A DNA stretch of 64,000 nucleotides from Pyramidobacter porci (GCF_009695745.1 NZ_VUNH01000008.1:87731-151730), one strand, 5' to 3'. Positions 1 through 9,987 are shown, numbered from the stretch's first letter. Notes: generated by a model not told the origin, from the sequence alone. A program made the numbers and translations.

Positions 1-1
1 G

Positions 2-646
2 GCAATGCTGCCGACGGAGGCCGATCTCGAGAAAATTTACGGTACCAGCCGCGCCCCGGTACGACAGGCGCTGGGAGCGCTTGAAAATGAAGGGCTCGTT
101 CTCCGCCTCCAAGGGAAGGGAACGTTTGTCACCAAACAGGTGCGCACGCGCCCTTGGTTTACCGCCACAGGCTTCGTGAACGTGTATGAGCAACATTGGG
201 ACCGGCTTTCAACCCAAACGCTGGAGATTTCCCTGAAGATCCCGCACGATCAGGACATTCAGACCTTCCTGAATTTGGGCAAAAAGGAACAAACGACCTA
301 TTTGGTCCGCAGCCAATGTATCGAAGAAACCCCCGTCTTCGTCTTTGAACATTATCTTCCGCGACGTTTTGACCTCTCCATTTTCAAAGCGGCGGGAGAC
401 TTTATCTCCATGAAGGAGATGCTGACCTCTAAATTCAACATCGTGATCTGCCGCGTTCACGAGAAACTTGCCGTTCGTATCCCGCCTAAAAAGATCACGG
501 ATTATTTGCAGGTCGCTGAACACACCCCGGTTCTCAGAGTTCGTCGTTTTTTCTCCGACAATCAGGGAAAAGCCGTGTGGGTAAGCAATCAATATGTTTT
601 TACTGAAAAATGGGAATACGAGATGGATTCCACGCTTAACTATTGA
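2..646 (+). CDS. GntR-family regulator, HutC/UTRA type (5' partial)
   Basis: The frame is open from the left edge, so the first 20-25 residues of the DNA-binding domain lie outside the window. What remains starts inside the winged helix (LPTEADL, then SRAPVRQALGALENEGL and the wing GKGTFV by about residue 45). A UTRA ligand-binding domain follows (about residues 65-210), with the expected FEHYLPRRF stretch and a conserved end near NQYVFTEKWEYEM. Such proteins are one-component repressors released by a small effector. It converges on the dpp/creatininase operon that ends at 756, so it may control that operon; this is inferred from position only. The family call is firm, the ligand is unknown. 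Confidence 0.93.
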   Translation, partial: AMLPTEADLEKIYGTSRAPVRQALGALENEGLVLRLQGKGTFVTKQVRTRPWFTATGFVNVYEQHWDRLSTQTLEISLKIPHDQDIQTFLNLGKKEQTTYLVRSQCIEETPVFVFEHYLPRRFDLSIFKAAGDFISMKEMLTSKFNIVICRVHEKLAVRIPPKKITDYLQVAEHTPVLRVRRFFSDNQGKAVWVSNQYVFTEKWEYEMDSTLNY

Positions 647-698
647 CGCTCGTAATCCGGACATTCTATCGCCACGCATAAAGCACGCTTTTAAAGTT

Positions 699-747
699 GT
701 TGGGATGGCGGAAACGTAACCCTTTCCGCCATCCCAACAGTTTTTTT
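699..747 (+). terminator. Intrinsic terminator after the GntR gene
   Basis: A perfect 16-bp stem (699-714 pairs with 723-738) with an 8-nt loop is followed by AG and seven T residues. It lies between two convergent genes and ends the rightward gntR transcript. The stem may also help stop the leftward dpp transcript, which has no better hairpin after 756. Confidence 0.9.
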
Positions 748-755
748 ACAAGGTT

Positions 756-1766
<1,011 letters not shown>

Positions 1767-1768
1767 GG

Positions 1769-2752
1769 CTACTCCCCTCTGCACGCAAAGTTCAGGCAGC
1801 GCACAAAATGACCGGGCGCAATCTCCACGTTGGGAATAGCACCGCGACGGCAAGCTTCCTTCGCCTCCGGACAACGGGCGGCGAATACGCATCCGTCGGG
1901 CAAGTTGGCCGGATCGGGCATCAGACCGGCGATCGGTTTGAGGCGGTGAACTTTTTTGTCGAAGTTGGGAATCGAGCCGAACAGTCCCTGCGTATAGGGA
2001 TGGGATGTGTGGTTGTAAATGTGCTCCAGCGTGCCGTACTCCACGATGTTTCCGGCGTAGACGATGCCCACGCGATCGCAGACTTCGGCCACAACGCCGA
2101 GATCATGGGTGATCAGCAGCAACGACGTGCCGAAACGCTTCTTGAGCGTTTCGATGAGGTGCAGCACCTGTTCCTGAATGGTCACATCCAGCGCCGTCGT
2201 CGGCTCGTCGGCCAGCAGCAGCGAAGGATTGCAGGCCAGCGCAATGGCGATGACAATGCGCTGCTGCATGCCGCCGGAAAACTGGTGCGGGTATTCGTGG
2301 CAGCGTTCGCCCTCAATGCCGACCATTTCCATCATTTCCATGGCTTTGCGCAGCGCTTCCTTCCTGGTGATCTTCCGGTGCAGGCCGATGACCTCGGCGA
2401 TCTGGTCGCCGACGGTCAGTACGGGGTTCAGCGCCGTCATCGGATCCTGAAAGATCATGGAGATCTCGTGACCGCGGATTTTGCGCATCTCTTCTTCGGA
2501 CTTTTTGCAGAGATCCTCTCCTTTGTAGAGGAGAGAGCCGCCGACGATACGCCCGGGAGGATTGGGGACCAAACGCATAATGCCAAGAGCCGTCGTGGTT
2601 TTTCCGGCGCCGGTTTCGCCGACCAGGCCGAGAGATTCTCCCTGCGCCAGGGCGAAACTGATGCCGTTGACCGCTTTGACCACCGTCTTATCAACAAAAT
2701 AATGAATCGTCAGATCTCTGACTTCGAGGATGTTCTTGTCGTTTCCACTCAT
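1769..2752 (-). CDS. dppD: Dipeptide/oligopeptide ABC transporter ATPase (DppD-type)
   Basis: Partner ATPase of the first Dpp system. Walker A GETGAGKT sits near residues 45-52, the canonical signature FSGGMQQR near 155, Walker B LLLADEP near 177, the switch histidine in LLITHDLG, and a C-terminal oligopeptide domain with CVFAARCPEA. It is 327 aa, normal for DppD. It lies 18 bp after dppC and almost touches dppF, so the permease and ATPase genes form one transcription unit. The substrate class (peptide, or another small nitrogenous compound) cannot be fixed from the ATPase. Confidence 0.95.
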   Translation of the reverse strand: MSGNDKNILEVRDLTIHYFVDKTVVKAVNGISFALAQGESLGLVGETGAGKTTTALGIMRLVPNPPGRIVGGSLLYKGEDLCKKSEEEMRKIRGHEISMIFQDPMTALNPVLTVGDQIAEVIGLHRKITRKEALRKAMEMMEMVGIEGERCHEYPHQFSGGMQQRIVIAIALACNPSLLLADEPTTALDVTIQEQVLHLIETLKKRFGTSLLLITHDLGVVAEVCDRVGIVYAGNIVEYGTLEHIYNHTSHPYTQGLFGSIPNFDKKVHRLKPIAGLMPDPANLPDGCVFAARCPEAKEACRRGAIPNVEIAPGHFVRCLNFACRGE

Positions 2753-2770
2753 GGCGTCGGCCTCCGCTCA

Positions 2771-3682
2771 TCAGGATTTCAAACGGGGATCCAGCGCGTC
2801 GCGCAGACCGTCGCCGAACAGGTTGAATGCGAACACCGTGATCATGATGGCCACTCCGGGAAACGTGATCAGGTTCCAGTGGTCACGGATGAACTGACGG
2901 CCGCTGGAAAGCATGCCGCCCCACTCGGGTGTCGGCGCCGGCACTCCCAAACCGATGAAGCTCAGACCGGAAATGGTCAGAATCGCCGTCGCGATGCCCA
3001 TGGACACCTGGACGATGATCGGCGCCATGGCGTTCGGCAGCACATATTTCCAGATGATGCGCAGATTTGAGGCCCCCGTGGAACGGGCCGCTTCGATATA
3101 CTGCTCGCCGCGCACCGTGATCACGGCCGAGCGGGTGACGCGCGCAAAACTCGACATCAGCCCCAGGCCGATCGCCAAGATCAGGTTGGGAATGCTGTTC
3201 CCCAACGCGGCCACGATGGAGATGCCCAGCAGCAAGTTGGGAACCGCCAGCAGCACGTCGATGCAGCGCATCAGCACGTTGTCAAGCCAACCGCCGTAAA
3301 ATCCGGCCACGCAGCCCACTGCCGTGCCAATGACGCAGGCGATCACGACCGAGCTCAGTCCGATCGTCAGAGACGTGCGGCAGCCCCAGATCACGCGGGT
3401 AAAGATATCGCGCCCCAGCTCGTCGGTCCCCATCCAGTGCTCCGCCGACAGCGGCAGATAACGCATGCGAAGGTTGGGGCGGGCATAATCGAATCCGCTG
3501 ATCTGGCCGGGAAACAGCGCACAGACGACGAGGACGACGATGATCGCCAGTCCGAGCACAGCGGCTCGATTCTTCAGGAAGCGTTTGCAAACGTCTTTCA
3601 GCTGTCCGCGGCTGCTGATGGAAATTTCTTCGCATTCAGCTGCGTTTTCAGACGCCGCTGTTTTGTTCTCGAAATCAGACAC
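2771..3682 (-). CDS. dppC: Dipeptide ABC transporter permease (DppC-type)
   Basis: Inner-membrane permease with a hydrophilic N-terminus of about 35 residues, one early membrane helix (AVLGLAIIVVLVVCALF) and a BPD_transp_1 core with the EAA loop (EAARSTGAS...LPN) that docks onto the ATPases. The C-terminus ends in the family-typical GDGLRDALDPRLKS. The start is a GTG directly after the TAG of dppB, with AAGGAGG eight bases upstream; this implies translational coupling. 303 aa, normal length. Confidence 0.94.
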   Translation of the reverse strand: MSDFENKTAASENAAECEEISISSRGQLKDVCKRFLKNRAAVLGLAIIVVLVVCALFPGQISGFDYARPNLRMRYLPLSAEHWMGTDELGRDIFTRVIWGCRTSLTIGLSSVVIACVIGTAVGCVAGFYGGWLDNVLMRCIDVLLAVPNLLLGISIVAALGNSIPNLILAIGLGLMSSFARVTRSAVITVRGEQYIEAARSTGASNLRIIWKYVLPNAMAPIIVQVSMGIATAILTISGLSFIGLGVPAPTPEWGGMLSSGRQFIRDHWNLITFPGVAIMITVFAFNLFGDGLRDALDPRLKS

Positions 3683-4657
3683 CTACGCCGCCTCCTTCGC
3701 CGTTTTCTTTTCGGGCCGCGACCGCCGCGGCTTCAGATACTGCGAACGGATGCGCGGATCCACGTAAGCGTAAAGCACGTCGACGATCAGATTGACGATC
3801 GACATGGCCAGAGCGATGAACATGATGCCTCCCTGGACCAGCGGCGCGTTCTTCACCTTAATGGCGCCGATGATCAGGTTCCCCAGGCCGGGAATGGCGA
3901 AAACGACCTCGCTGATCGCCGCGCCGCCCAACATCTTGCCGAAGTTGACCCCCACCACCGTCATGACGGGAATGATCGCGTTGCGGAAGGCGTGATGCCA
4001 GACGACTTTTATTTCAGACTGTCCCTTGGAACGAGCCGTGCGCACATAATCCTGACGGATGGCCTCCAGCATGCTGGAACGGGTCATGCGCATCACGGCA
4101 GCCGCCGAAGAAGTGCCGATAGTCAGCGCCGGGAGCACCACATGTTTCCAGCTGCTGAATCCCGACGACGGAAACCACTTCAGAACAACCGAAAAGAGAA
4201 TGATCAGCAGCAGTCCCTGCCAGAAATTCGGCATGGACACGCCGATCATGGCCAGCACGCGGCAGATATTGTCCCACACAGTATACTGTTTGACCGCCGA
4301 AACGATGCCGGTGACGATTCCCAGAGCCACCGCGATCAACGTGCTGAAAAAAGCCAGCTGAAACGTGGTCGGGAAGCGGCTCATGATCTCGGTGACCACA
4401 GGCTGCTTCGTCGTGTAGGAAATGCCCAGATCCCCCGTCAGGGCTTTCCTGATGTAGTTGAAATACTGGATGATGAATGGATCGTTCAAGCCGTTTTCAG
4501 CCCGGAATTTTGCCTTGTCCTCTGCGGTTGCCATGTCGCCGAGGATGTAATCCTCGGGCTTTCCGGGAGAAAAGTACATCATGCTGAAAACCAGCAGCAC
4601 AACGCCCAGCATGACCGGAACCATCATCAGGATGCGTTTGCCGATGAATTTAAGCAT
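3683..4657 (-). CDS. dppB: Dipeptide ABC transporter permease (DppB-type)
   Basis: Inner-membrane permease that pairs with DppC. It begins with the typical MLKFIGKRI helix and the PGKPEDYILG loop. The EAA motif region (VRTARSKGQSE) is near residues 205-215, and it ends after the AYVDPRIRSQ motif with a basic tail. 324 aa, normal length. An intergenic hairpin separates it from the upstream binding-protein gene, so it is probably made in smaller amounts than the binding protein. Confidence 0.94.
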   Translation of the reverse strand: MLKFIGKRILMMVPVMLGVVLLVFSMMYFSPGKPEDYILGDMATAEDKAKFRAENGLNDPFIIQYFNYIRKALTGDLGISYTTKQPVVTEIMSRFPTTFQLAFFSTLIAVALGIVTGIVSAVKQYTVWDNICRVLAMIGVSMPNFWQGLLLIILFSVVLKWFPSSGFSSWKHVVLPALTIGTSSAAAVMRMTRSSMLEAIRQDYVRTARSKGQSEIKVVWHHAFRNAIIPVMTVVGVNFGKMLGGAAISEVVFAIPGLGNLIIGAIKVKNAPLVQGGIMFIALAMSIVNLIVDVLYAYVDPRIRSQYLKPRRSRPEKKTAKEAA

Positions 4658-4694
4658 ACGCCGGATTTCCCCTTCCTCGTGAAACGCTCATTCT

Positions 4695-4731
4695 AAAAAG
4701 CAGCCGGATCCTTCGAAAGAGTCCGGCTGCT
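4695..4731 (-). terminator. Intrinsic terminator/attenuator between dppA and dppB
   Basis: A 10-bp GC-rich stem (4699-4708 with 4722-4731) is followed on the minus strand by five T residues. It lies between the binding-protein gene and the permease genes of the same operon. Partial termination here would favour the binding protein, a common layout in ABC importers. Confidence 0.8.
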
Positions 4732-4763
4732 CACTTATGGCGCGTAAAGACAAGATGCGAATA

Positions 4764-6251
4764 CTACTCTTCGACTTCCCAGTCCTTGACGTTGACGCGG
4801 AAAATCGTCGTAGGCATGACGAAATTTTTGATCTTGTCGCTGACGCCAAAGATCGTGTCGGCTTCGGCAAAGGGAATGGAATAGCGCTTCTCATAGAGAT
4901 AATCCTGAATCTCGTCGAGCAGGACCTTCCGTTCCTCCCGATCGTACAACGTCTTCAACTTCTTAAGCATGCCGTCGAGTTTCACGTCGTTGGGAGCCAA
5001 GCGTGAACCGAATTCTTTCTCGTAAATGATGAGAATATTGGAGATCTCGTTGGCCGTCGCCGTGCGGATCGAGGCCTCCCAGGGCCCCTGCGCCTCGCGG
5101 GTCGCCAGGGCGCTCTGTTCGATGCGAGCGTTCACGCCCACGGCTGCCCAGTACGCCTGAACGATCTCGCCCATCTGCTGGTAAAGCGCCTCGGGCAGAA
5201 GGTGCAGCTCGATGTCGAAGCCGTTGGGATAGCCGGCCTCGACCAGAAGCTGCTTAGCTTTCTCCGGGTTGTATTCCCAGCCGCCCATATCCTTCCAGCC
5301 CTCGACGATGGAGGGATATACGCCCGTCATGGCGTGAGCGTGACCGTCGAAGGCCGCGTCGGCCAAAGCGGGAATGTCAACGGCGTAGGACAGGGCGTGA
5401 CGGACTTTCTGATTCGACAGAATCGGGTGGTTCATGGCCATCGTGATCAGATAATACTTTTCAGAACGCCCCGATTCGACGTGACAGCCGTCAATCGCGT
5501 TGACGCGGTCGATGTCGGATCCGTTGATGTAGAACGCGAAGTCGGCGGCGCCGGTTTCAAGTTCGATGACGCGGGAAGCCGGTTCGGGAACGAACTTGAG
5601 CAGGACGTTTTTCGTCTTGGCAGGCGTTCCCCAATATTTTTCGTTGCGCTCAAACAGCATGCTGGCGCCGTTGGTCCACTTGACCAGCTTGTAAGCGCCG
5701 GAACCGACGGGCGCTCGGGCATAATCCTTTTCGCCCATCTCCTCCACGGCTTTCTTGCAGCCGATCCAGCAGCGTCCGCTGGCCAGCACGTTGAACACGG
5801 GAGCGTAAGGCTGATGCATGGCCAGGACCACCGTGTAGGGATCTTCGGCTTTGGAGTTTTTCTCGTCGTACCAGATCATCGTCGAATAGGAGGTGGAATC
5901 GTCCTTGGTGCGCCCCAGGCTGAAGAGGACATCCTCGGCAGTCAGAGGATAACCGTTGGAAAACACCACGTCGCGGCGCAGATGCATTCTCAGGTGCGTG
6001 CTGTCGATGAACTCCCAGCTCGTCGCCAGACGGGGAATCTCTTTGCCCTCGCGGTCAAGATCCACCAGCGAGTCGTAGATCAGCGTCATGACGATGTTGT
6101 TGGAAATGCCGTTGCCGCGCCGCGGGTCCAACGTGTCCGGCTCCAGCTCGTTCACCATCGTGATCGTGTCCTTGAAAGCCGCCGGGGCAGACGCAGCGCA
6201 CAGTCCCATCAGGGACACGACGCACAGGACCATTGCAAAAAATTTCTTCAT
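4764..6251 (-). CDS. dppA: Extracellular peptide-binding protein (SBP_bac_5, DppA-type)
   Basis: Secreted solute receptor of the first Dpp importer. It has an N-terminal signal peptide (MKKFFAMVLCVV...APAA, probable cleavage before residue 27; no clear lipobox). The SBP_bac_5 body includes an early ELEPDTLDPR and RLATSWEF, and a late HLLPEALYQQ. 495 aa, normal length. AGGAGGG lies six bases before the ATG. It sits upstream of dppBCDF and downstream of three catabolic genes, which links import to degradation. The ligand is not predictable: the family binds di- and oligopeptides, but also glutathione, nickel and opines. Confidence 0.93.
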   Translation of the reverse strand: MKKFFAMVLCVVSLMGLCAASAPAAFKDTITMVNELEPDTLDPRRGNGISNNIVMTLIYDSLVDLDREGKEIPRLATSWEFIDSTHLRMHLRRDVVFSNGYPLTAEDVLFSLGRTKDDSTSYSTMIWYDEKNSKAEDPYTVVLAMHQPYAPVFNVLASGRCWIGCKKAVEEMGEKDYARAPVGSGAYKLVKWTNGASMLFERNEKYWGTPAKTKNVLLKFVPEPASRVIELETGAADFAFYINGSDIDRVNAIDGCHVESGRSEKYYLITMAMNHPILSNQKVRHALSYAVDIPALADAAFDGHAHAMTGVYPSIVEGWKDMGGWEYNPEKAKQLLVEAGYPNGFDIELHLLPEALYQQMGEIVQAYWAAVGVNARIEQSALATREAQGPWEASIRTATANEISNILIIYEKEFGSRLAPNDVKLDGMLKKLKTLYDREERKVLLDEIQDYLYEKRYSIPFAEADTIFGVSDKIKNFVMPTTIFRVNVKDWEVEE

Positions 6252-6313
6252 ATTTCTCCCTCCTGCTGAACAAATATAACAAGATTCAACCCGCGGCCGC
6301 AGAGCCGCAAAGG

Positions 6314-6985
6314 TTACAGTTTCTTCGCGCCGGAACGAATATCGGCGACAACTTGTTCCATGTTCGCCTCGATAAGAGGATCGACGCTGCGCAGCGAAAA
6401 TTTTCCCTCGGCAAAGTCCTCGCGCATCTTCGCTTCTCGTATCGCCGCCGCTTCGGCTTTGGCCAAGTACGCTTCGCAGTTATCGGGCGGCATCACGATC
6501 ACGCCGTCGGCGTCGCCAAAAACGATATCGCCGGGATGCACGACGGCGCCGCCGCAGTTGACGGGAATGTCGTACTGCCCCGAGAGCCCCCAGACGTTGG
6601 TCGTCGCTGCCGAGATGCCGGCGCAGAACACGGGGAACCCCATACGGTCGAGCCAGACCGAATCGGTCGCCGGACCGTCGATGACGATCCCTGCCAGACC
6701 GAGAGCCTGGGCGTTGCGCGCCACCATTTCCCCGACACAGGCAAAGACCTCGTCGCCAGCGCGATCGACCACCAGCACAGAACCTCCGGGAGCTTCCTGA
6801 ATAGCCTTATACATGGCGCAGGAATCCTTACCGAGGATGCGCGCCGTGTAAGCGGGGCCGACCATTTTCATCGAACGGCTGATCGGTTTGATGCGCGGCA
6901 TCATGAAGCTGACGCCGGGAAAATGTCCATAAGTCGCCGGATCGGTGCTCATAAACCGCTTTGTCAGTTCAGGCGTCCATTCCAT
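6314..6985 (-). CDS. RraA-like / HMG-CHA aldolase family protein
   Basis: 223 aa of the RraA-like fold, once annotated as dimethylmenaquinone methyltransferase. The family core is visible: the GSVLVVD strand, the GEMVARNAQALG helix and GLAGIVIDGPATD, followed by a GDADGVIV segment near residue 165. Catabolic members are metal-dependent 4-hydroxy-4-methyl-2-oxoglutarate or oxaloacetate-type lyases; others inhibit RNase E. The gene is nine bases from the nitrilase gene and in the same operon as an importer, which favours a catabolic lyase. The exact substrate is unknown. Confidence 0.85.
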   Translation of the reverse strand: MEWTPELTKRFMSTDPATYGHFPGVSFMMPRIKPISRSMKMVGPAYTARILGKDSCAMYKAIQEAPGGSVLVVDRAGDEVFACVGEMVARNAQALGLAGIVIDGPATDSVWLDRMGFPVFCAGISAATTNVWGLSGQYDIPVNCGGAVVHPGDIVFGDADGVIVMPPDNCEAYLAKAEAAAIREAKMREDFAEGKFSLRSVDPLIEANMEQVVADIRSGAKKL

Positions 6986-6994
6986 GACAGGCGC

Positions 6995-7819
6995 CTACTT
7001 CCTGACCGTGTCGTACACGTCGGCGCGGCGGTTTTTCAACGACGGCAGATGAGCGCGTACCTTGTCGAGATACTCGAGGTCGATCTCGCCGACGGCGATT
7101 CCGGCGCCTTCGGAGGCGCGGGCGACAACCGTTCCCCACGGGTCGACGATCATGCTGTTGCCGAAGGAATCGGACGTTCCGTGTTTTTTGCCGTACTGCC
7201 CGGCCGCCGCCACGTAACAGGTGTTCTCGATAGCGCGGGCGCGCAGGAGCGCTTCCCAGTGATCCTTTCCCGTCGCCATGCGGAAGTTGGCCGGCGCGAA
7301 CAGGATCTGAGCGCCGTGCAGGGCCAGATAGCGGTACAGCTCGGGAAAACGGATATCGTAGCAGATCGACAGCCCGAGACAGCCCATTTCCGTGCCCACC
7401 GTCACCATCTCCCGGCCGGGCTTGATGCGGGCCGATTCCTCAGCCACGCTGCCATCGGGGAGCGTGATGTCGAACGTGTGAAGCTTGCGGTATTTGGCAA
7501 CCATTTCGCCTTGGGGATTCAACACCGCGGTCGTGTTGAACTTGCGGTCGCCCTCGGGGTTCACTTCGGCAATGCTGCCGCAATGGATCCAGAGGTGATG
7601 CCGGCGGGCTTTTTCGGCCATCAGGGAAATCGTTCGTCCTTCGGGAACAAGTTCAGGCGCTTCCTGCCCCTCGTCGATCACATTGAAAACTTCCGGGAAA
7701 GAGACGAACTTCGCGCCTTTGGACGCCGCCTCGTCGATAAAATCACAGGCGGCCTTCAGATTGGCGTCTTTATTGCCGCGCGTATCCATTTGAATCACGG
7801 CCATCAGGTATTTTCTCAT
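6995..7819 (-). CDS. Carbon-nitrogen hydrolase (nitrilase superfamily amidase)
   Basis: The Glu-Lys-Cys catalytic triad of the superfamily is visible: Glu in SFPEVF, Lys in KYRKLHTFD, and Cys in SICYDIRFPE. The surrounding layout resembles Nit1/Nit2 omega-amidases rather than true nitrilases. The start at 7819 (MRKYLMAV) gives 274 aa and has AAAGGAGA eleven bases upstream; a start 12 codons earlier would overlap the upstream gene. It lies between creatininase and RraA-like genes. Likely role: hydrolysis of a linear amide in the cytoplasm, perhaps the product of the neighbouring creatininase homologue (inference). Confidence 0.9.
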   Translation of the reverse strand: MRKYLMAVIQMDTRGNKDANLKAACDFIDEAASKGAKFVSFPEVFNVIDEGQEAPELVPEGRTISLMAEKARRHHLWIHCGSIAEVNPEGDRKFNTTAVLNPQGEMVAKYRKLHTFDITLPDGSVAEESARIKPGREMVTVGTEMGCLGLSICYDIRFPELYRYLALHGAQILFAPANFRMATGKDHWEALLRARAIENTCYVAAAGQYGKKHGTSDSFGNSMIVDPWGTVVARASEGAGIAVGEIDLEYLDKVRAHLPSLKNRRADVYDTVRK

Positions 7820-7845
7820 CTGTTTCGCAATCTCCTTTGGCTGCT

Positions 7846-8571
7846 TTAATGCCATTGCTTGAGGAACTCGACCACACGCTCCACTGTTTTGCCGACGATC
7901 TGTTCGCCTTTTTCCGCGCTGGCCGGCGTGGGATCCCCTACGTGGGCCTCGGGATACGTTTCCACAAAGGGAGCGAACTGAGGAATATCGGGATATTCGT
8001 TGGCGGCAAGCCCCACGTCCTTCAGACGCTCGGCCTTGACCAGGTCGGGACGCAGATACATAAACGTGGAGGTGCCGGCCTCAGCGGCATGAGCGTGGGC
8101 AGGCCGGCCGTCATACTTGAGAATGCCCTTGCAAATGGGCTGAATGATCCGCCACCAGTCGATCAGACAGCACTTCACGTTCCTGGTACGGCGCAGATGC
8201 GTGGCGATCTCGGTAATGATGGGCACGTTGCCCAGATGCGGCCCAACAAAACAGAAACGCTTCACTCCCGTTTCCGCAAGGCTCTCGACAATGTCATAAA
8301 GATAATTGCGCAGCGATTCGGGGCGAACCGTAATCGTACCGCCTTCAGGCGCAAAAAGACTCTCCGAATAGCCAACGGGAACCGAAGGGCCAACGACCCA
8401 GCCAATCTTTTCGGAAATACGATTGGCGATTTCTTCGGCCACCAGCGTATCGGCGCCGACAGGAAGATGCGGCCCCCAGACCTCGAATGCGCCAACCGGA
8501 AGAATTATCGCGCGAGTTTTGGCAACCTCGGCACGGTAATCAACAAAGTTCATCTCTTTCATCAACAGCAT
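7846..8571 (-). CDS. Creatininase-family amidohydrolase (atypical metal site)
   Basis: 241 aa creatininase fold; the family hydrolyses cyclic amides such as creatinine using two metals. The metal-site region reads FEVWGPHLPVGADT: the Glu and Asp ligands are present, but the position usually occupied by the first His of E-x-H-G-x-H is Trp. The later HAAEAGTST keeps His and Glu. The start at 8571 has GGAGG seven bases upstream; the long frame extending to 8844 runs through a promoter and an inverted repeat and is rejected. It is the first gene of the leftward module A operon. Confidence 0.9.
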   Translation of the reverse strand: MLLMKEMNFVDYRAEVAKTRAIILPVGAFEVWGPHLPVGADTLVAEEIANRISEKIGWVVGPSVPVGYSESLFAPEGGTITVRPESLRNYLYDIVESLAETGVKRFCFVGPHLGNVPIITEIATHLRRTRNVKCCLIDWWRIIQPICKGILKYDGRPAHAHAAEAGTSTFMYLRPDLVKAERLKDVGLAANEYPDIPQFAPFVETYPEAHVGDPTPASAEKGEQIVGKTVERVVEFLKQWH

Positions 8572-8638
8572 CGGACAGCCTCCATATCGCACCACAAAAA
8601 CCTTAAATTTAATCATGGAACCCTGTGAATTGCATGTG

Positions 8639-8667
8639 ATTATAACATCATAATTATTTGACCGCAA
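8639..8667 (-). promoter_or_regulatory. Sigma70-type promoter for the module A operon
   Basis: On the minus strand TTGCGG (8662-8667) is separated by 17 bases from a perfect TATAAT (8639-8644). The predicted start near 8632 leaves a leader of about 60 nt before the creatininase start at 8571. The region around it is notably AT-rich. No clear operator for the GntR protein is seen. Confidence 0.75.
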
Positions 8668-8760
8668 GTTTTCCGTCAGCTCTCCTGAATCGTGAAACGC
8701 TCTTTTTGGCGCAGCACAACAGGCACAAAAGCGCAGCAGACAACAATCTTCCGTGCAAAA

Positions 8761-8776
8761 TGTTCCACGTGGAACA
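8761..8776. other. parS-type ParB-binding site, copy 1
   Basis: A perfect 16-bp palindrome TGTTCCACGTGGAACA lies in intergenic DNA. It matches the chromosomal parS consensus for Spo0J/ParB proteins. Two more identical copies occur at 21851 and 44134. It lies next to, but outside, the lplA terminator hairpin. Confidence 0.85.
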
Positions 8777-8785
8777 TTCCTCATG

Positions 8786-8840
8786 AAAAAGAGTCTGTCT
8801 CTCAATTCCCGTTTCCAGGGAAATAGAGACAGACTCTTTT
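8786..8840 (-). terminator. Intrinsic terminator after lplA (copy 1)
   Basis: A perfect 16-bp stem (8787-8802 with 8825-8840) encloses a 22-nt loop that can itself pair in part. Five T residues follow on the minus strand. It ends the leftward lipoate ligase transcript, fifteen bases after its stop codon. Confidence 0.92.
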
Positions 8841-8854
8841 GCACTCATACAGTT

Positions 8855-9862
8855 CTACTCGGCAAGGAAGGCACGGAATTCCCCTGGCGAAACGGAGAGA
8901 AAACTCCTCTCGAGCAGTTCGTCGGGAAGCAGCGCTTCCAATCCCACAAAAGGATAACGTTGGCCGCGGATGCGCGCTTCGACTTCTCCGGGAGTTCCCA
9001 AGCTGAAAAAATCGCCGTAAATGCGGCAGTCTTCCACGCGCCCTTCCTTGACGACAAGGCCTATCTGCACGGTGCCGCCGGAAAAACGGCGTTCGTTGTT
9101 CACGGTGAAATCGGGTGAATTGCCCCACGTCCAGTTCCACGAGGCGTATTTGCTTACGGCCAGCTCCTGCGCATTGAGCGCCTCGGCTGCCGCAGGCGGC
9201 CGCACGGTCTCTGCGTGGTAAAAACGGATCAACGCCGCCGCGAATCCGGCCTGAAAGCGTTCGAGCGTCATTTTCTGCGGGAGGTGCGGCAGAAGGTTGG
9301 TAACGCGGCTGCGGACGGATCGAAAGCCTTTTGACTGATATTTCTCCGGTTTGACCCGCAGGGCGCGTTCCACGTCTTCAAGGCGGGAATCGAAGAGGAT
9401 CGTGCCATGGTGAAGCACCATTCCGGCCGCTGCGTACTGCGCCACGCCGGAGATCTTGCAGCCTTTCACCGTCACGTCGTTGCGTCCCGTGTGTTCCGCC
9501 GCGACTCCCAAAGACCGGAGATATTGCAAAAGCGGGACGCTGAACGCTTGGATATCCAAACGTGATTCATCCTGAGACGGCAGGATCACGGAGTAATTGA
9601 GGTTGCCGCGGTCATGATACACGGCGCCGCCGCCTGTTATGCGCCGCACGACGTGAATTCCGCGCGGCGCGATGAACTCGCGCATCACTTCCTGAGCGGT
9701 GTTCTGAAACCGTCCCACGACGACGGTGGGGTCGTTGCTCCACAGCATGAGGAATCCTTCCCGCCTTTTCGCGGCTTCTTCACAAAGGACTTCCTCAAGG
9801 GCAAGGTTGTAGCGCGGATCGTGCGCGTCGTTCAAAATATAATTGAAATTCATTTGATCCAT
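8855..9862 (-). CDS. lplA: Lipoate-protein ligase A (copy 1)
   Basis: Activates lipoate with ATP and transfers it to the lipoyl domains of 2-oxoacid, acetoin or glycine cleavage complexes. The lipoate-binding motif RRITGGGAVYHD is near residues 70-80 and the catalytic lysine region GCKISG follows. The C-terminal accessory domain (about residues 250-335) is present, so both half reactions should be possible. 335 aa from the ATG at 9862; a start at 9919 would lie inside an upstream terminator hairpin and is rejected. It is monocistronic between two terminators, beside the acetoin dehydrogenase locus, whose E2 needs lipoylation. Confidence 0.93.
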   Translation of the reverse strand: MDQMNFNYILNDAHDPRYNLALEEVLCEEAAKRREGFLMLWSNDPTVVVGRFQNTAQEVMREFIAPRGIHVVRRITGGGAVYHDRGNLNYSVILPSQDESRLDIQAFSVPLLQYLRSLGVAAEHTGRNDVTVKGCKISGVAQYAAAGMVLHHGTILFDSRLEDVERALRVKPEKYQSKGFRSVRSRVTNLLPHLPQKMTLERFQAGFAAALIRFYHAETVRPPAAAEALNAQELAVSKYASWNWTWGNSPDFTVNNERRFSGGTVQIGLVVKEGRVEDCRIYGDFFSLGTPGEVEARIRGQRYPFVGLEALLPDELLERSFLSVSPGEFRAFLAE

Positions 9863-9892
9863 CCCATCGTTTCCGTAAAATCTTCTCCCTTG

Positions 9893-9929
9893 AAAAGTCC
9901 CCGTGCGGCCGCACTGCACGGGGACTTTT
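9893..9929 (-). terminator. Intrinsic terminator after the gldA-like gene
   Basis: A 14-bp perfect stem (9893-9906 with 9916-9929) of the form AAAAGTCCCCGTGC ends in TTTT on either strand. It closes the leftward transcript of the gene ending at 9988 and isolates lplA. Confidence 0.88.
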
Positions 9930-9987
9930 TTGCGGACAGACTGTTTTTAAGCCCTCTTTAACAGCGCCGGAAAGCGCGCCGCGCGGT

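Noticed and set aside
9863..9919. Upstream start for lplA copy 1 adding 19 residues
   Set aside because: The extra codons run through the terminator hairpin of the neighbouring gene.
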